From: Burkholderia sp052045245
GTDB taxonomy: Bacteria; Pseudomonadota; Gammaproteobacteria; Burkholderiales; Burkholderiaceae
Length of the DNA: 64,000 bases
Direction of reading: 5' to 3'
NCBI RefSeq assembly: GCF_052045245.1
Contig: NZ_JBQEON010000007.1
Location: 1-64,000, forward strand
The notes under the pieces are model-generated. The model was not told where the DNA came from. It was given only the letters and a program-made list of their open reading frames with translations, and searched no databases. Shown piece after piece: positions 56,987-64,000 of this stretch (position 1 is its first letter; each line of letters starts with the position of its first letter). Position numbers and translations under genes: made by a program.

Positions 56987-58528
56987 ATGGAAATGGCAGG
57001 AGAGGCACGGTTGCAGGCATCCCGCGAGACCGTGTGGAACGCGCTCAACGATCCGGCGGTGCTGCAGGCCAGCATTCCAGGGTGCGAAGTGCTCGAGAAG
57101 AGCGCGGACAACGAATTTACCGCGACGGTGGTGTCGAAGGTCGGGCCGATCAAGGCGCGGTTCGCCGGCAAGGTGACGTTGTCCAACATCACTGCGCCCG
57201 TCAGTTACACGCTGACGGGTGAAGGGTCCGGCGGCGCGGCAGGCTTCGCGCGTGCCGACATCGACGTGGCGCTCGAAGCGCTGGAGCCGGATGTCACGCT
57301 GCTTCGATACGGCGTCAAGGCAAACGTCGGCGGCAAGCTGGCGCAGTTGGGCTCGCGAATGATCGATGCGGCGGCGCGCAAGTCGGCGGACGATTTCTTC
57401 GATCTGTTCGCGAGGCAGGTCGGCACGAAAGTGGCCAATGGCGAACAGGAGACGTCGTCATCGACGATCGGCATCGATGCACTGATGGCGGCCGTGTCGA
57501 TCGAGCGTCCGCTCGTTGCGCCGGCTCACGCGGAATTGGCCGTCGCCGCCGAACCCGCGGCGGCGCGGCAACGCGTGGAATCCGTCGGCAGCGCTGCGCC
57601 GCAGGCTCGCTCCTCCGGAGCGGACGGCATCCCTGCGGCCCCGCTGGCCGATCTTCAGGCGGAGGTGACGGATGCGTTGATGACCGAGAAGATCAAGGTG
57701 TGGATCTCCGATCAGATCGCGGTCGTCACCTTGAACCGGCCGCGCAGTCGCAACGCGATGACATACGGGATGTGGCTTGCGATGCCGTCGATCATGACCG
57801 CTCTCGAACGAAATCCCGAGGTGCGTGCCGTGTTGCTGGCAGGCGCGGGCGACGACTTTTGCGCCGGCGCCGACATCTCCGAGTTCGAGAAGGTGCGCGC
57901 CGACGCCGGCCAGGCGAGCGCGTACGAGATTGCGGTGGATGCGTGCTGCGATGCGATAGCGAACATCTCGAAGCCGACCATCGCCGTATTGCGGGGCTAC
58001 TGCCTGGGCGGAGGCGCGCATCTGGCGATGTCGTGCGACTTCCGCTTCGCGGCACCCGACGCCACGTTCGGCATTCCTGCGGCGCGCCTGTCCATCATCT
58101 ACGGCGTGCGTGGAACGCGAAAGCTGTTGTCGTTGGTGGGGGTGTCGCAAGCGAAGAAGATCCTCTGCGGCGCAGAGCGATTCGACGCGCGTGCGGCACG
58201 CGACATCGGATTCGTGGACCGGATCGCGGGAGACGACGCGCAGGTTGCGCCGCTCTCATGGTGGCAGCGTGTGACCGGCGGCAAGCCGCGCGCAAGGACG
58301 AGCGATCCGATGGCCGATGCGCGCGCGTTCGCGAGAACGATGGCGGCCAACGCGCCGCTGAGCCTGGCGGGAGCGAAATACCAGCTGAACGGGATGGCAA
58401 TGGGCACCGGCGCGTTGGATCTCGATAGAGCCGAAGCAATGATCGCGGCGGCAGCCAGTAGCGACGACTATCGGGAAGGCCGGGCCGCATTCGCGGAAAA
58501 GCGCTCGGCGAAATTCCAGGGACGTTGA
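56987..58528 (+). CDS. CoxG domain fused to a crotonase (enoyl-CoA hydratase-like) domain
   Basis: The product is a 513-residue two-domain protein. Residues 1-150 are a CoxG/SRPBCC domain (GEARLQASRETVWNALNDP, then PGCEVLEKSADNEF), a family that helps maturation or membrane attachment of CoxMSL enzymes. An Ala/Pro/Ser-rich linker runs to about residue 230. Residues 232-513 form a crotonase fold with FCAGADISEF and GYCLGGGAHLAMSCDF. Both catalytic Glu of enoyl-CoA hydratase are replaced, by His345 and Ala365, so simple hydratase chemistry is unlikely. GGAGGAGA precedes ATG 56987. The frame is continuous and coding across the junction, so the fusion looks real. Confidence 0.88.
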   Translation: MEMAGEARLQASRETVWNALNDPAVLQASIPGCEVLEKSADNEFTATVVSKVGPIKARFAGKVTLSNITAPVSYTLTGEGSGGAAGFARADIDVALEALEPDVTLLRYGVKANVGGKLAQLGSRMIDAAARKSADDFFDLFARQVGTKVANGEQETSSSTIGIDALMAAVSIERPLVAPAHAELAVAAEPAAARQRVESVGSAAPQARSSGADGIPAAPLADLQAEVTDALMTEKIKVWISDQIAVVTLNRPRSRNAMTYGMWLAMPSIMTALERNPEVRAVLLAGAGDDFCAGADISEFEKVRADAGQASAYEIAVDACCDAIANISKPTIAVLRGYCLGGGAHLAMSCDFRFAAPDATFGIPAARLSIIYGVRGTRKLLSLVGVSQAKKILCGAERFDARAARDIGFVDRIAGDDAQVAPLSWWQRVTGGKPRARTSDPMADARAFARTMAANAPLSLAGAKYQLNGMAMGTGALDLDRAEAMIAAAASSDDYREGRAAFAEKRSAKFQGR

Positions 58529-58539
58529 CGGAGGAAACG

Positions 58540-59418
58540 ATGAAACCGGCACCGTTTGACTATTGTTGCCCGGACTCCGTCGACGAGGCGATCGCCGTGC
58601 TGGTGGCCTGCCGCGGCGATGCGAAATTGATGGCCGGCGGCCAAAGCCTGATGCCGATGCTGAATTTTCGGGTCGTTCGTCCCGCGATGATCGTCGACAT
58701 CCGCAAATTGGTTGAACTCGACTACGTGCGCGAGCGTGATGACGGCGGACTCGCGGTGGGTGCGCTGACGCGTCACCGCGTGCTGGAGACGTCGCGCCAG
58801 GTCGCCCGACGTTTTCCGATCATTCCTGACACGATGCGCCATGTCGCCCACCTCGCGATCCGGAATCGCGGCACGATCGGTGGAAGCCTGTCGCATGCCG
58901 ATCCGGCAGCGGAGTTGCCGATGCTGGCGCGATTGCTGGATGCGACGATCGTCACGCGTTCGCCCCGCGGCGAGCGCAGGATTGCGGCGGCCGATTTCTT
59001 CGTCGCGCCACTCACGACGATGCTCGACGATGACGAGATGGTCGTTCGCGTCGATTTTCCGGGCGTGAAGCCCGGGACCGGCTGGTGTTTCGAGGAATTC
59101 TCGCGTCGCGCAGGCGACTTTGCGCTGGCCGCCGTGGGCGTGCTGCTGGATGTCCGCGACGGCGTGATTCACGATGCGCGCGTCGCGATGATGGGAGTAG
59201 GTGACACGCCGTTGCGGCGCAGTGACTCGGAAGCGATCCTGCGCGGCAAGCCGTTGTCCGACGCGCTCGTGGAGGAGGCGGCGGAAATCGCGTGTGACGG
59301 ACTGTCTCCCGCCATGGATCTGCATGCTTCGCCGGCGTACCGCCGCCATCTCGCGGGCGTGCTGGCGCGGCGCGCGATACGCAGCGCATGGTGCCGTGCT
59401 TCAGGAGTCGCGCAATGA
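58540..59418 (+). CDS. Mo-hydroxylase medium (FAD) subunit, CoxM-like
   Basis: The product is a 292-residue FAD-binding subunit. FAD motifs are LMAGGQSLMPMLNFR near residue 34 and TIGGSLSHADPAAELP near residue 113. A C-terminal CO-dehydrogenase flavoprotein domain completes it. GGAGG lies 5 bases before ATG 58540. Its stop overlaps the small-subunit start as ATGA. It passes electrons from the iron-sulfur clusters to the final acceptor. Confidence 0.94.
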   Translation: MKPAPFDYCCPDSVDEAIAVLVACRGDAKLMAGGQSLMPMLNFRVVRPAMIVDIRKLVELDYVRERDDGGLAVGALTRHRVLETSRQVARRFPIIPDTMRHVAHLAIRNRGTIGGSLSHADPAAELPMLARLLDATIVTRSPRGERRIAAADFFVAPLTTMLDDDEMVVRVDFPGVKPGTGWCFEEFSRRAGDFALAAVGVLLDVRDGVIHDARVAMMGVGDTPLRRSDSEAILRGKPLSDALVEEAAEIACDGLSPAMDLHASPAYRRHLAGVLARRAIRSAWCRASGVAQ

Positions 59419-59948
59419 CCGAACATGACATTGCCCGCAAGCCCGTCTGGATGATCGTCAATGGCACGGTCGTCGAGCGCAGCGTCGAACCGCGCCTGCT
59501 TCTGTCCGATTTCTTGCGACACGACCTGTCGCTGACCGGCACGCACGTCGGTTGCGAGCACGGCGTATGCGGGGCTTGCACGGTGATCGTCGACGGCGAT
59601 AGCGTGCGGTCCTGCCTGATGCTGGCGATCTCGGCCGACGGTTGCGACCTGCGTACCGTGGAGAGCATGGGCACGCCCGATTCGCTAAGCCCGCTGCAGG
59701 AGGCTTTCCGTGAACATCACGGCCTTCAGTGCGGGTTCTGTACGCCCGGCATGCTGGCGACCTGCACCGATGCGTTGCAGAAATACCCTCTCGATAGCGA
59801 TGACGAGATTCGCGACGCGCTGTCCGGAAATCTTTGCCGCTGTACCGGCTACCAGGGCATCGTCGAAGCCGTCCGTGTTTGCGTAACGGCGCGCGACGCA
59901 TTGCGGCAGGCCGCCGGATCCGAGCCAACCGAGGATAACCAACGATGA
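59415..59948 (+). CDS. Mo-hydroxylase small [2Fe-2S] subunit, CoxS-like
   Basis: The product is a 177-residue subunit with two [2Fe-2S] clusters. The plant-type ferredoxin cluster uses Cys47, Cys52 and Cys55 (GCEHGVCGACTV) plus a Cys near residue 67. The second cluster is in CGFCTPGM and LCRCTGYQG. Start and stop both overlap neighbours by 4 bases (ATGA). It carries electrons from the molybdenum site to FAD. Confidence 0.95.
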   Translation: MTEHDIARKPVWMIVNGTVVERSVEPRLLLSDFLRHDLSLTGTHVGCEHGVCGACTVIVDGDSVRSCLMLAISADGCDLRTVESMGTPDSLSPLQEAFREHHGLQCGFCTPGMLATCTDALQKYPLDSDDEIRDALSGNLCRCTGYQGIVEAVRVCVTARDALRQAAGSEPTEDNQR

Positions 59949-60706
59949 AAATGCATGTTCTGAATGGCGGCCGGCTCCGGATGCGCAAGAGTGTCTATCT
60001 GCCGGAAGCCGAGCGAAGCGAAACGATCGATCTGCCGGTGGCATGCATGCTGTTTCGGCATGGTCAGGGAAACGTATTGTTCGACACCGGATGCCACCCG
60101 CAGGTCGTCGACGATGCCGCCGCTCGCTGGGGGGCGATGGCGAAGGCCATGACGCCGATCGCAGGACCGGAAGACAACGTCATCTCGGAGTTGAAAACGC
60201 TCGGGCTCGGGCCGGACGATGTCGATGTAGTCGTCAACTCCCATCTGCACTCCGATCATTGCGGCTGCAATGCGTTCTTCAAGAGAGCGACGTTCTTCTG
60301 TCATGCAAAGGAGATGGCGGCCGCCCAGGGAGAGGAGGCACTGCAACGCGGCTACATTCCCGCCGACTGGGAGCATCCGATGCCGACCGAACTCATCGAC
60401 GGGGAGCGCGACGTCTTCGGCGATGGAAAGATGCTGCTGGTCCCGTTGCCGGGGCATACGCCAGGGAGCATGGGCATGCTCGCGACGCTGGAGCGTGACG
60501 GCGCCTTCCTGCTTGCTGCCGACGCCGTTGCGCTGCGCGAGAATCTGACGCGCGAAGTGATGCCGCGCAACACGTGGGACCCGGATGCCGCGTTGTCGTC
60601 TCTCAATGAAGTCCGGAGGCTCGAACGAGATGGCGCGAGCGTGATCTTCGGCCACGATCCGCAACAGTGGGAGACGCTTCGCAAGGGGGCTCACGCGTAT
60701 GAGTAA
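59945..60706 (+). CDS. Metallo-beta-lactamase-fold hydrolase, lactonase-like (AttM/AiiA type)
   Basis: The product is a 253-residue metallo-hydrolase. The di-metal motif is NSHLHSDHCG, followed by GHTPGSMG and a late GHDPQQW, as in N-acyl-homoserine lactonases of the AttM/AhlD group. Inside a catabolic operon it more likely opens a lactone or similar cyclic ester made by the Mo-hydroxylase and dehydrogenases, but quorum-signal breakdown cannot be excluded. Its start overlaps the small-subunit stop (ATGA), and its end overlaps the large-subunit start by 8 bases. Confidence 0.88.
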   Translation: MKMHVLNGGRLRMRKSVYLPEAERSETIDLPVACMLFRHGQGNVLFDTGCHPQVVDDAAARWGAMAKAMTPIAGPEDNVISELKTLGLGPDDVDVVVNSHLHSDHCGCNAFFKRATFFCHAKEMAAAQGEEALQRGYIPADWEHPMPTELIDGERDVFGDGKMLLVPLPGHTPGSMGMLATLERDGAFLLAADAVALRENLTREVMPRNTWDPDAALSSLNEVRRLERDGASVIFGHDPQQWETLRKGAHAYE

Positions 60707-63143
60707 GCCGCGTCGTGATCCTGGCGCGCCGCCGGACGCCGATGTCGGCATCGACGAACAGCCGCGCGGCGGTTTTGTCGGGCAGCCGGTGCGCCGATTC
60801 GAGGACGCGAGACTGCTCACCGGACTCGGACGTTATGTCGATGATCGGCCGGCCGGAAATGCACTTCATCTCGCGATCGTGCGCAGCGACCAGGCGCATG
60901 CGCGCATCCGCGCCGTGCGTGCCGACGCTGCACGCGGCATGGAAGGTGTATTCGGCATCTATGCGTGGGCCGATCTGGCCGGCCTCGTCAAGCCGGCTGT
61001 CGCGGTATCTCGCATGGCGGATTATCAACCCACGCCGATTCATGCGCTGGCGGACGGTGTCGTGCACTTCGTTGGCGAACCGGTCATCGCGGTGCTCGCT
61101 GATAGCCGCTATCTTGCCGAGGATGCGCGGGATGAGATCGAGATCGAATACGAACCGCTGCCGGTCGAGACCGATGCCGAGGCGGCGGCACAGCCCGGTG
61201 CGCCACTGCTGCACGACGGGTTGACGAGCAACGTGCTGGTCGAACGACGGTTCGTGCGCGGTGAGATCGACGAAGCATTCGAGAACGCGCCCGTCACCGT
61301 TGGCGGCCGGTTCCGGTTTCACCGGAAGATGCCGACCGCGATGGAGCCGCGCACCTATATCGCGGAAGTGGATCCGGGCCGGGACGCCCTGACGCTCTAC
61401 ACGTCGAGCCAGATACCGGGCATTGTGCGCGACGCGATGGCGGATCTGCTTGACATGCCGGGCAACCGGCTGACGGTCATCGCGCCCGATGTCGGGGGCG
61501 GATTCGGCGGCAAGACCTCGGTCTATCAGGAGGAGATGCTCGTATGCGTGCTCGCGCGAAAGGTCGGGCGCCCGGTGCGCTGGAGCGGTGATCGGCTCGA
61601 GGACATGCTGTCGACGAGCCAGGCCTTCGACGAACGGGTTGATGCCGAACTCGCACTGGATAGCGATGGCCGGATTCTGGGGCTGCGTGCCGAAGTGATC
61701 GGCGATGTGGGCGCGTATTCGATCTATCCATGGACCGCCGGCATCGAGCCGGTACAGGTCATCAGTTTTCTGCCCGGGCCGTACCGGGTCCCCGCGTATC
61801 AAGGACACGTTCGCGGGGTGACGACACCCAAGGCGCCGACCGGACCCTATCGCGGCGTCGGACGCCCGACCTCGACATTCGCGATGGAGCGCCTGATGGA
61901 TCTGGCGGCAAAGCGTCTCGGAGTGGACCCGACGGAGTTGCGGTTGCGCAACCTTGTGCGTCCCGAGGAGTTCCCGTATCGGACGCCGGTCGGCATCGTG
62001 TGGGATCAATCGGCGTTCATCGAAGGACTCGAGGCGGCCAAGGAGCGGTTCGACTACTCCGCCGCGAGGCAGGCACAGGCGCAGGCGCGTGCCGAAGGGC
62101 GCTGGGTTGGTATCGGCGTCGCCTGCTATGCGGAACTGTCCGGCATCGGCTCGCGCATTTCGGCATCGCCAGGCATGCCGATCAACACCGGCACCGATAC
62201 ATGCGTGATCCAGCTCGATTCGACCGGAGCGGTCACGGCATCGTTCGGCTGCGCATCGCATGGTCAGGGGCACGAGACGACACTCGCTCAGGTGCTGGCC
62301 GACGAACTCGGCGCGCGCATCGAAGATCTGCGCGTGATCACTGGCAATAGTGCCGCAGTACCGCACGGTACCGGCAGTTATGCCAGCCGGACGGCCGTCA
62401 TCAGCAGCGGGGCGGGAATGCTGGCAGCGCGCGAGCTTCGTGCACGGATGCTGCGCGTCGCAGGCCACCTGCTCGACGTGTCGCCGGAGGATCTCGACGT
62501 GGTCGAGAGCGTCATTCGCGTGCGCTGGCGCGACGCCCGTCTCACGTTCGCTGAGCTGGCAAAGGCGCTCTATTCGCAAATGGGACGCGTGCCGCTGGAG
62601 TTCCGGGAGGACCTTTGCGTCAGTCGAGTGTACGACCCGGTGGTAGGCACGACCAGTTCGTCGACGCATCTCGTTCAGGTGGAAATCGATCCCGACACGT
62701 ATGGCGTTCACGTTCAGCGATACGTGATCGCGGAGGACTGCGGACGGGTGATCAATCCGTTGATCGTCGCGGGGCAGACGCGTGGCGCCGTGGCACAGGG
62801 CATCGGTGCGGCACTGCTCGAAGAAGTCGTGTACGACGCCGACGGCCAACTGCTGACCGCGAGCCTGGTCGATTACCTGCTGCCTTCGGCACCGGAGGTC
62901 CCGACGTTGGATCTCGTGCACCTCGAGAAACTGGCACCCAACACGCTGGGCGGCTTTCGCGGCATGGGCGAGGGCGGGACGATCGGCTCGCCCGCGGCCA
63001 TCGCGAATGCGATTGCCGATGCCCTGTCGCCGTTGAACGTCGACATATCGGAGCTGCCGGTGACGCCCGAACGTCTGTACCGCCTCATTCATTCATCCCT
63101 CATTGAATCAATCAAGGAGCAACAAGATGGAATTCAGACTTGA
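60699..63143 (+). CDS. Mo-hydroxylase large (molybdopterin) subunit, CoxL-like form II
   Basis: The product is an 814-residue xanthine-oxidase-family catalytic subunit. Molybdenum-cofactor contacts are in PDVGGGFGGKT and ASHGQGHETTLAQ. The catalytic Glu758 is in GMGEGGTIGSP. The active-site loop is PYRGVGRP (Tyr384 onward). In true form I CO dehydrogenase the loop is AYRCSFR, whose Cys binds copper. Here Gly386 replaces it. It is therefore a hydroxylase of an organic ring or aldehyde, not a CO dehydrogenase. It overlaps the preceding gene by 8 bases and the following SDR gene by 17 bases. Confidence 0.93.
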   Translation: MSKPRRDPGAPPDADVGIDEQPRGGFVGQPVRRFEDARLLTGLGRYVDDRPAGNALHLAIVRSDQAHARIRAVRADAARGMEGVFGIYAWADLAGLVKPAVAVSRMADYQPTPIHALADGVVHFVGEPVIAVLADSRYLAEDARDEIEIEYEPLPVETDAEAAAQPGAPLLHDGLTSNVLVERRFVRGEIDEAFENAPVTVGGRFRFHRKMPTAMEPRTYIAEVDPGRDALTLYTSSQIPGIVRDAMADLLDMPGNRLTVIAPDVGGGFGGKTSVYQEEMLVCVLARKVGRPVRWSGDRLEDMLSTSQAFDERVDAELALDSDGRILGLRAEVIGDVGAYSIYPWTAGIEPVQVISFLPGPYRVPAYQGHVRGVTTPKAPTGPYRGVGRPTSTFAMERLMDLAAKRLGVDPTELRLRNLVRPEEFPYRTPVGIVWDQSAFIEGLEAAKERFDYSAARQAQAQARAEGRWVGIGVACYAELSGIGSRISASPGMPINTGTDTCVIQLDSTGAVTASFGCASHGQGHETTLAQVLADELGARIEDLRVITGNSAAVPHGTGSYASRTAVISSGAGMLAARELRARMLRVAGHLLDVSPEDLDVVESVIRVRWRDARLTFAELAKALYSQMGRVPLEFREDLCVSRVYDPVVGTTSSSTHLVQVEIDPDTYGVHVQRYVIAEDCGRVINPLIVAGQTRGAVAQGIGAALLEEVVYDADGQLLTASLVDYLLPSAPEVPTLDLVHLEKLAPNTLGGFRGMGEGGTIGSPAAIANAIADALSPLNVDISELPVTPERLYRLIHSSLIESIKEQQDGIQT

Positions 63144-63879
63144 CGGAAAGGTCGCGCTCGTCACAGGCGGCGCCCGGGACGTGGGCCGTGAAATCGCACT
63201 GGGCCTGGCTGCCGAGGGCGCGAGCGTCGTCGTCAACTATCACGGATCGAAGGCCGCAGCCGAAGCGGTCGTGGACGAGATCCGCGCGCAAGGCGGGCGA
63301 GGGATGGCGATCGGCTGTGACATCTCGGACCGTCGGGCCGTGGATCAGATGATTGACGAGACCGTCGAGGTCTTTGGCGGTCTCAACATCCTTGTCAACA
63401 ACGCCGGGCTCGTCATCCGCAAGCGCTTTCTCGATTCCCAGCCGGACGAATGGCGCAAGCAGATCGACGTCTGCCTCTACGGCACGCTGAACTGCACGCA
63501 TGCGGCGCTGCCTCATCTCGAACGACAGAAAGGCAGCGGCCGAATCATCACGATCACAGGAGATTCGTCGCGGGTAGGAGAATCCGGCCTGGCGATCGGC
63601 GCGGCCGCGCGCGCGGCCAATATTGCGCTGATGAAGTCGATCGCACGGGAAACCCGCTCGGGCACGACAGCAAATGCGCTCGCGCTCGGGCTGATCGAGA
63701 CTGCACACGATCCGGAATTTCTCGAGGCGAATCTGGAACGGCTGGTCAAGCTCTATCCGCTTCGACGCCTCGGTCAGCCGCATGATGTTGCGCCCATGGC
63801 GGTCCTGCTTGCATCGGAAAAGGGAAGCTGGATTACCGGTCAGGTGATCAGCATCAGCGGCGGCTTCAGTATGGTCTGA
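63127..63879 (+). CDS. SDR-family protein lacking the catalytic Tyr and Lys
   Basis: The product is a 250-residue Rossmann-fold protein. The cofactor site VTGGARDVGREIALGL and the structural NNAG are intact. At the usual Tyr-x3-Lys position the sequence reads IGAAARAAN, with Gly158 and Arg162 in place of Tyr and Lys. The fold is kept to the C-terminal WITGQVISISGGFSMV. AAGGAG precedes ATG 63127. It is probably a non-classical SDR using other residues, or a catalytically inactive partner. Confidence 0.85.
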   Translation: MEFRLDGKVALVTGGARDVGREIALGLAAEGASVVVNYHGSKAAAEAVVDEIRAQGGRGMAIGCDISDRRAVDQMIDETVEVFGGLNILVNNAGLVIRKRFLDSQPDEWRKQIDVCLYGTLNCTHAALPHLERQKGSGRIITITGDSSRVGESGLAIGAAARAANIALMKSIARETRSGTTANALALGLIETAHDPEFLEANLERLVKLYPLRRLGQPHDVAPMAVLLASEKGSWITGQVISISGGFSMV

Positions 63880-63962
63880 CGGCGCAACCCACGGCTTCCT
63901 TCCGACAACTGACATATCAGCGCCGCCGACCGAATCCGACGGCAGCGCTCCAGGAGACAAAC

Positions 63963-64000
63963 GTGATTCATACCGAGCTTATTGTGCCTGTCCACGAATT
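63963..64000 (+). CDS. Start of the next operon gene (cut by window end)
   Basis: The start is GTG at 63963 with CCAGGAGA about 6 bases upstream. It reads (M)IHTELIVPVHE before the window ends, 83 bases after the SDR stop. Too short to assign. Its position suggests that it belongs to the same pathway. Confidence 0.6.
   Translation, partial: MIHTELIVPVHE

Noticed and set aside
52711..63879. Reading the cluster as a carbon-monoxide dehydrogenase operon
   Set aside because: The large subunit lacks the Cys of the AYRCSFR loop, and the partner genes (lactonase, thioesterase, crotonase) do not fit CO oxidation.

Overview
The window is high-GC DNA from a Burkholderia sensu stricto genome, most likely the Burkholderia cepacia complex. 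I base this on the 23S/5S rRNA sequence, the strong third-position G/C bias of nearly every gene, and the gene families present (MetR/MetE, a gbuA-gbuR locus, a preTA pyrimidine cluster, a LysP permease). It is a draft scaffold. Two runs of exactly 50 N (2927-2976 and 29101-29150) look like fixed-length gap fillers, and one further ambiguous base sits at 33292. The first gap lies in the 23S-5S spacer. The second removes the start of a lysine permease gene.

Layout. 1-3.1 kb: end of an rRNA operon (23S, gap, 5S, terminator). 3.4-7.8 kb: MdtD-like efflux pump, 2-oxoglutarate oxygenase, PiT phosphate transporter. 8-11.6 kb: decayed cbtA fragment, then divergent metR/metE around a perfect inverted repeat. 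11.7-15.1 kb: guanidinobutyrase operon with its MHS transporter and divergent LysR regulator. 15.2-16.4 kb: AsnC/Lrp regulator and LysE exporter. 16.7-20 kb: paired acid-type peptidases (S53 and S10) with no visible signal peptides. 20-25.4 kb: nadE, DMT exporter, small protein, DeoR regulator, phospholipase D-like enzyme. 25.4-29.7 kb: TetR, FAD amine oxidase-like enzyme, LysP, and a SnoaL-like protein beyond the gap. 29.9-34.8 kb: AraC regulator divergent from an acyl-CoA synthetase/SDR/thiolase operon. 34.8-43.2 kb: complete reductive pyrimidine (or hydantoin) degradation cluster with a TetR/RutR-like regulator and a clear palindromic operator. 43.2-47.8 kb: Rieske oxygenase, then an msrB-dipZ-msrA operon for repair of oxidised methionine outside the cytoplasm. 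48-52 kb: unrecognised decayed frame, GntR regulator with two palindromic operators, lyase-superfamily enzyme and DctA symporter.

The most unusual part is 52.0-64 kb, which runs off the window. It encodes a molybdenum hydroxylase of the CoxMSL/xanthine dehydrogenase family, with an XdhC-type maturation factor, a CoxG domain fused to a crotonase domain, a lactonase-like metallo-hydrolase, an iron alcohol dehydrogenase, a hotdog thioesterase and an SDR that lacks its catalytic residues. The adjacent regulator carries two HxlR domains in one chain. Identical 17-bp sites (ACTTGCATAAATGRACT) lie upstream of xdhC and, inverted, upstream of the main operon, so the two transcripts are probably co-regulated. 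The large subunit has Gly where CO dehydrogenase has its active-site Cys, so this is not a CO oxidation system. I infer a catabolic pathway for an unidentified, probably heterocyclic or alicyclic, substrate. The A+T-richer spacers around it suggest acquisition as a unit.
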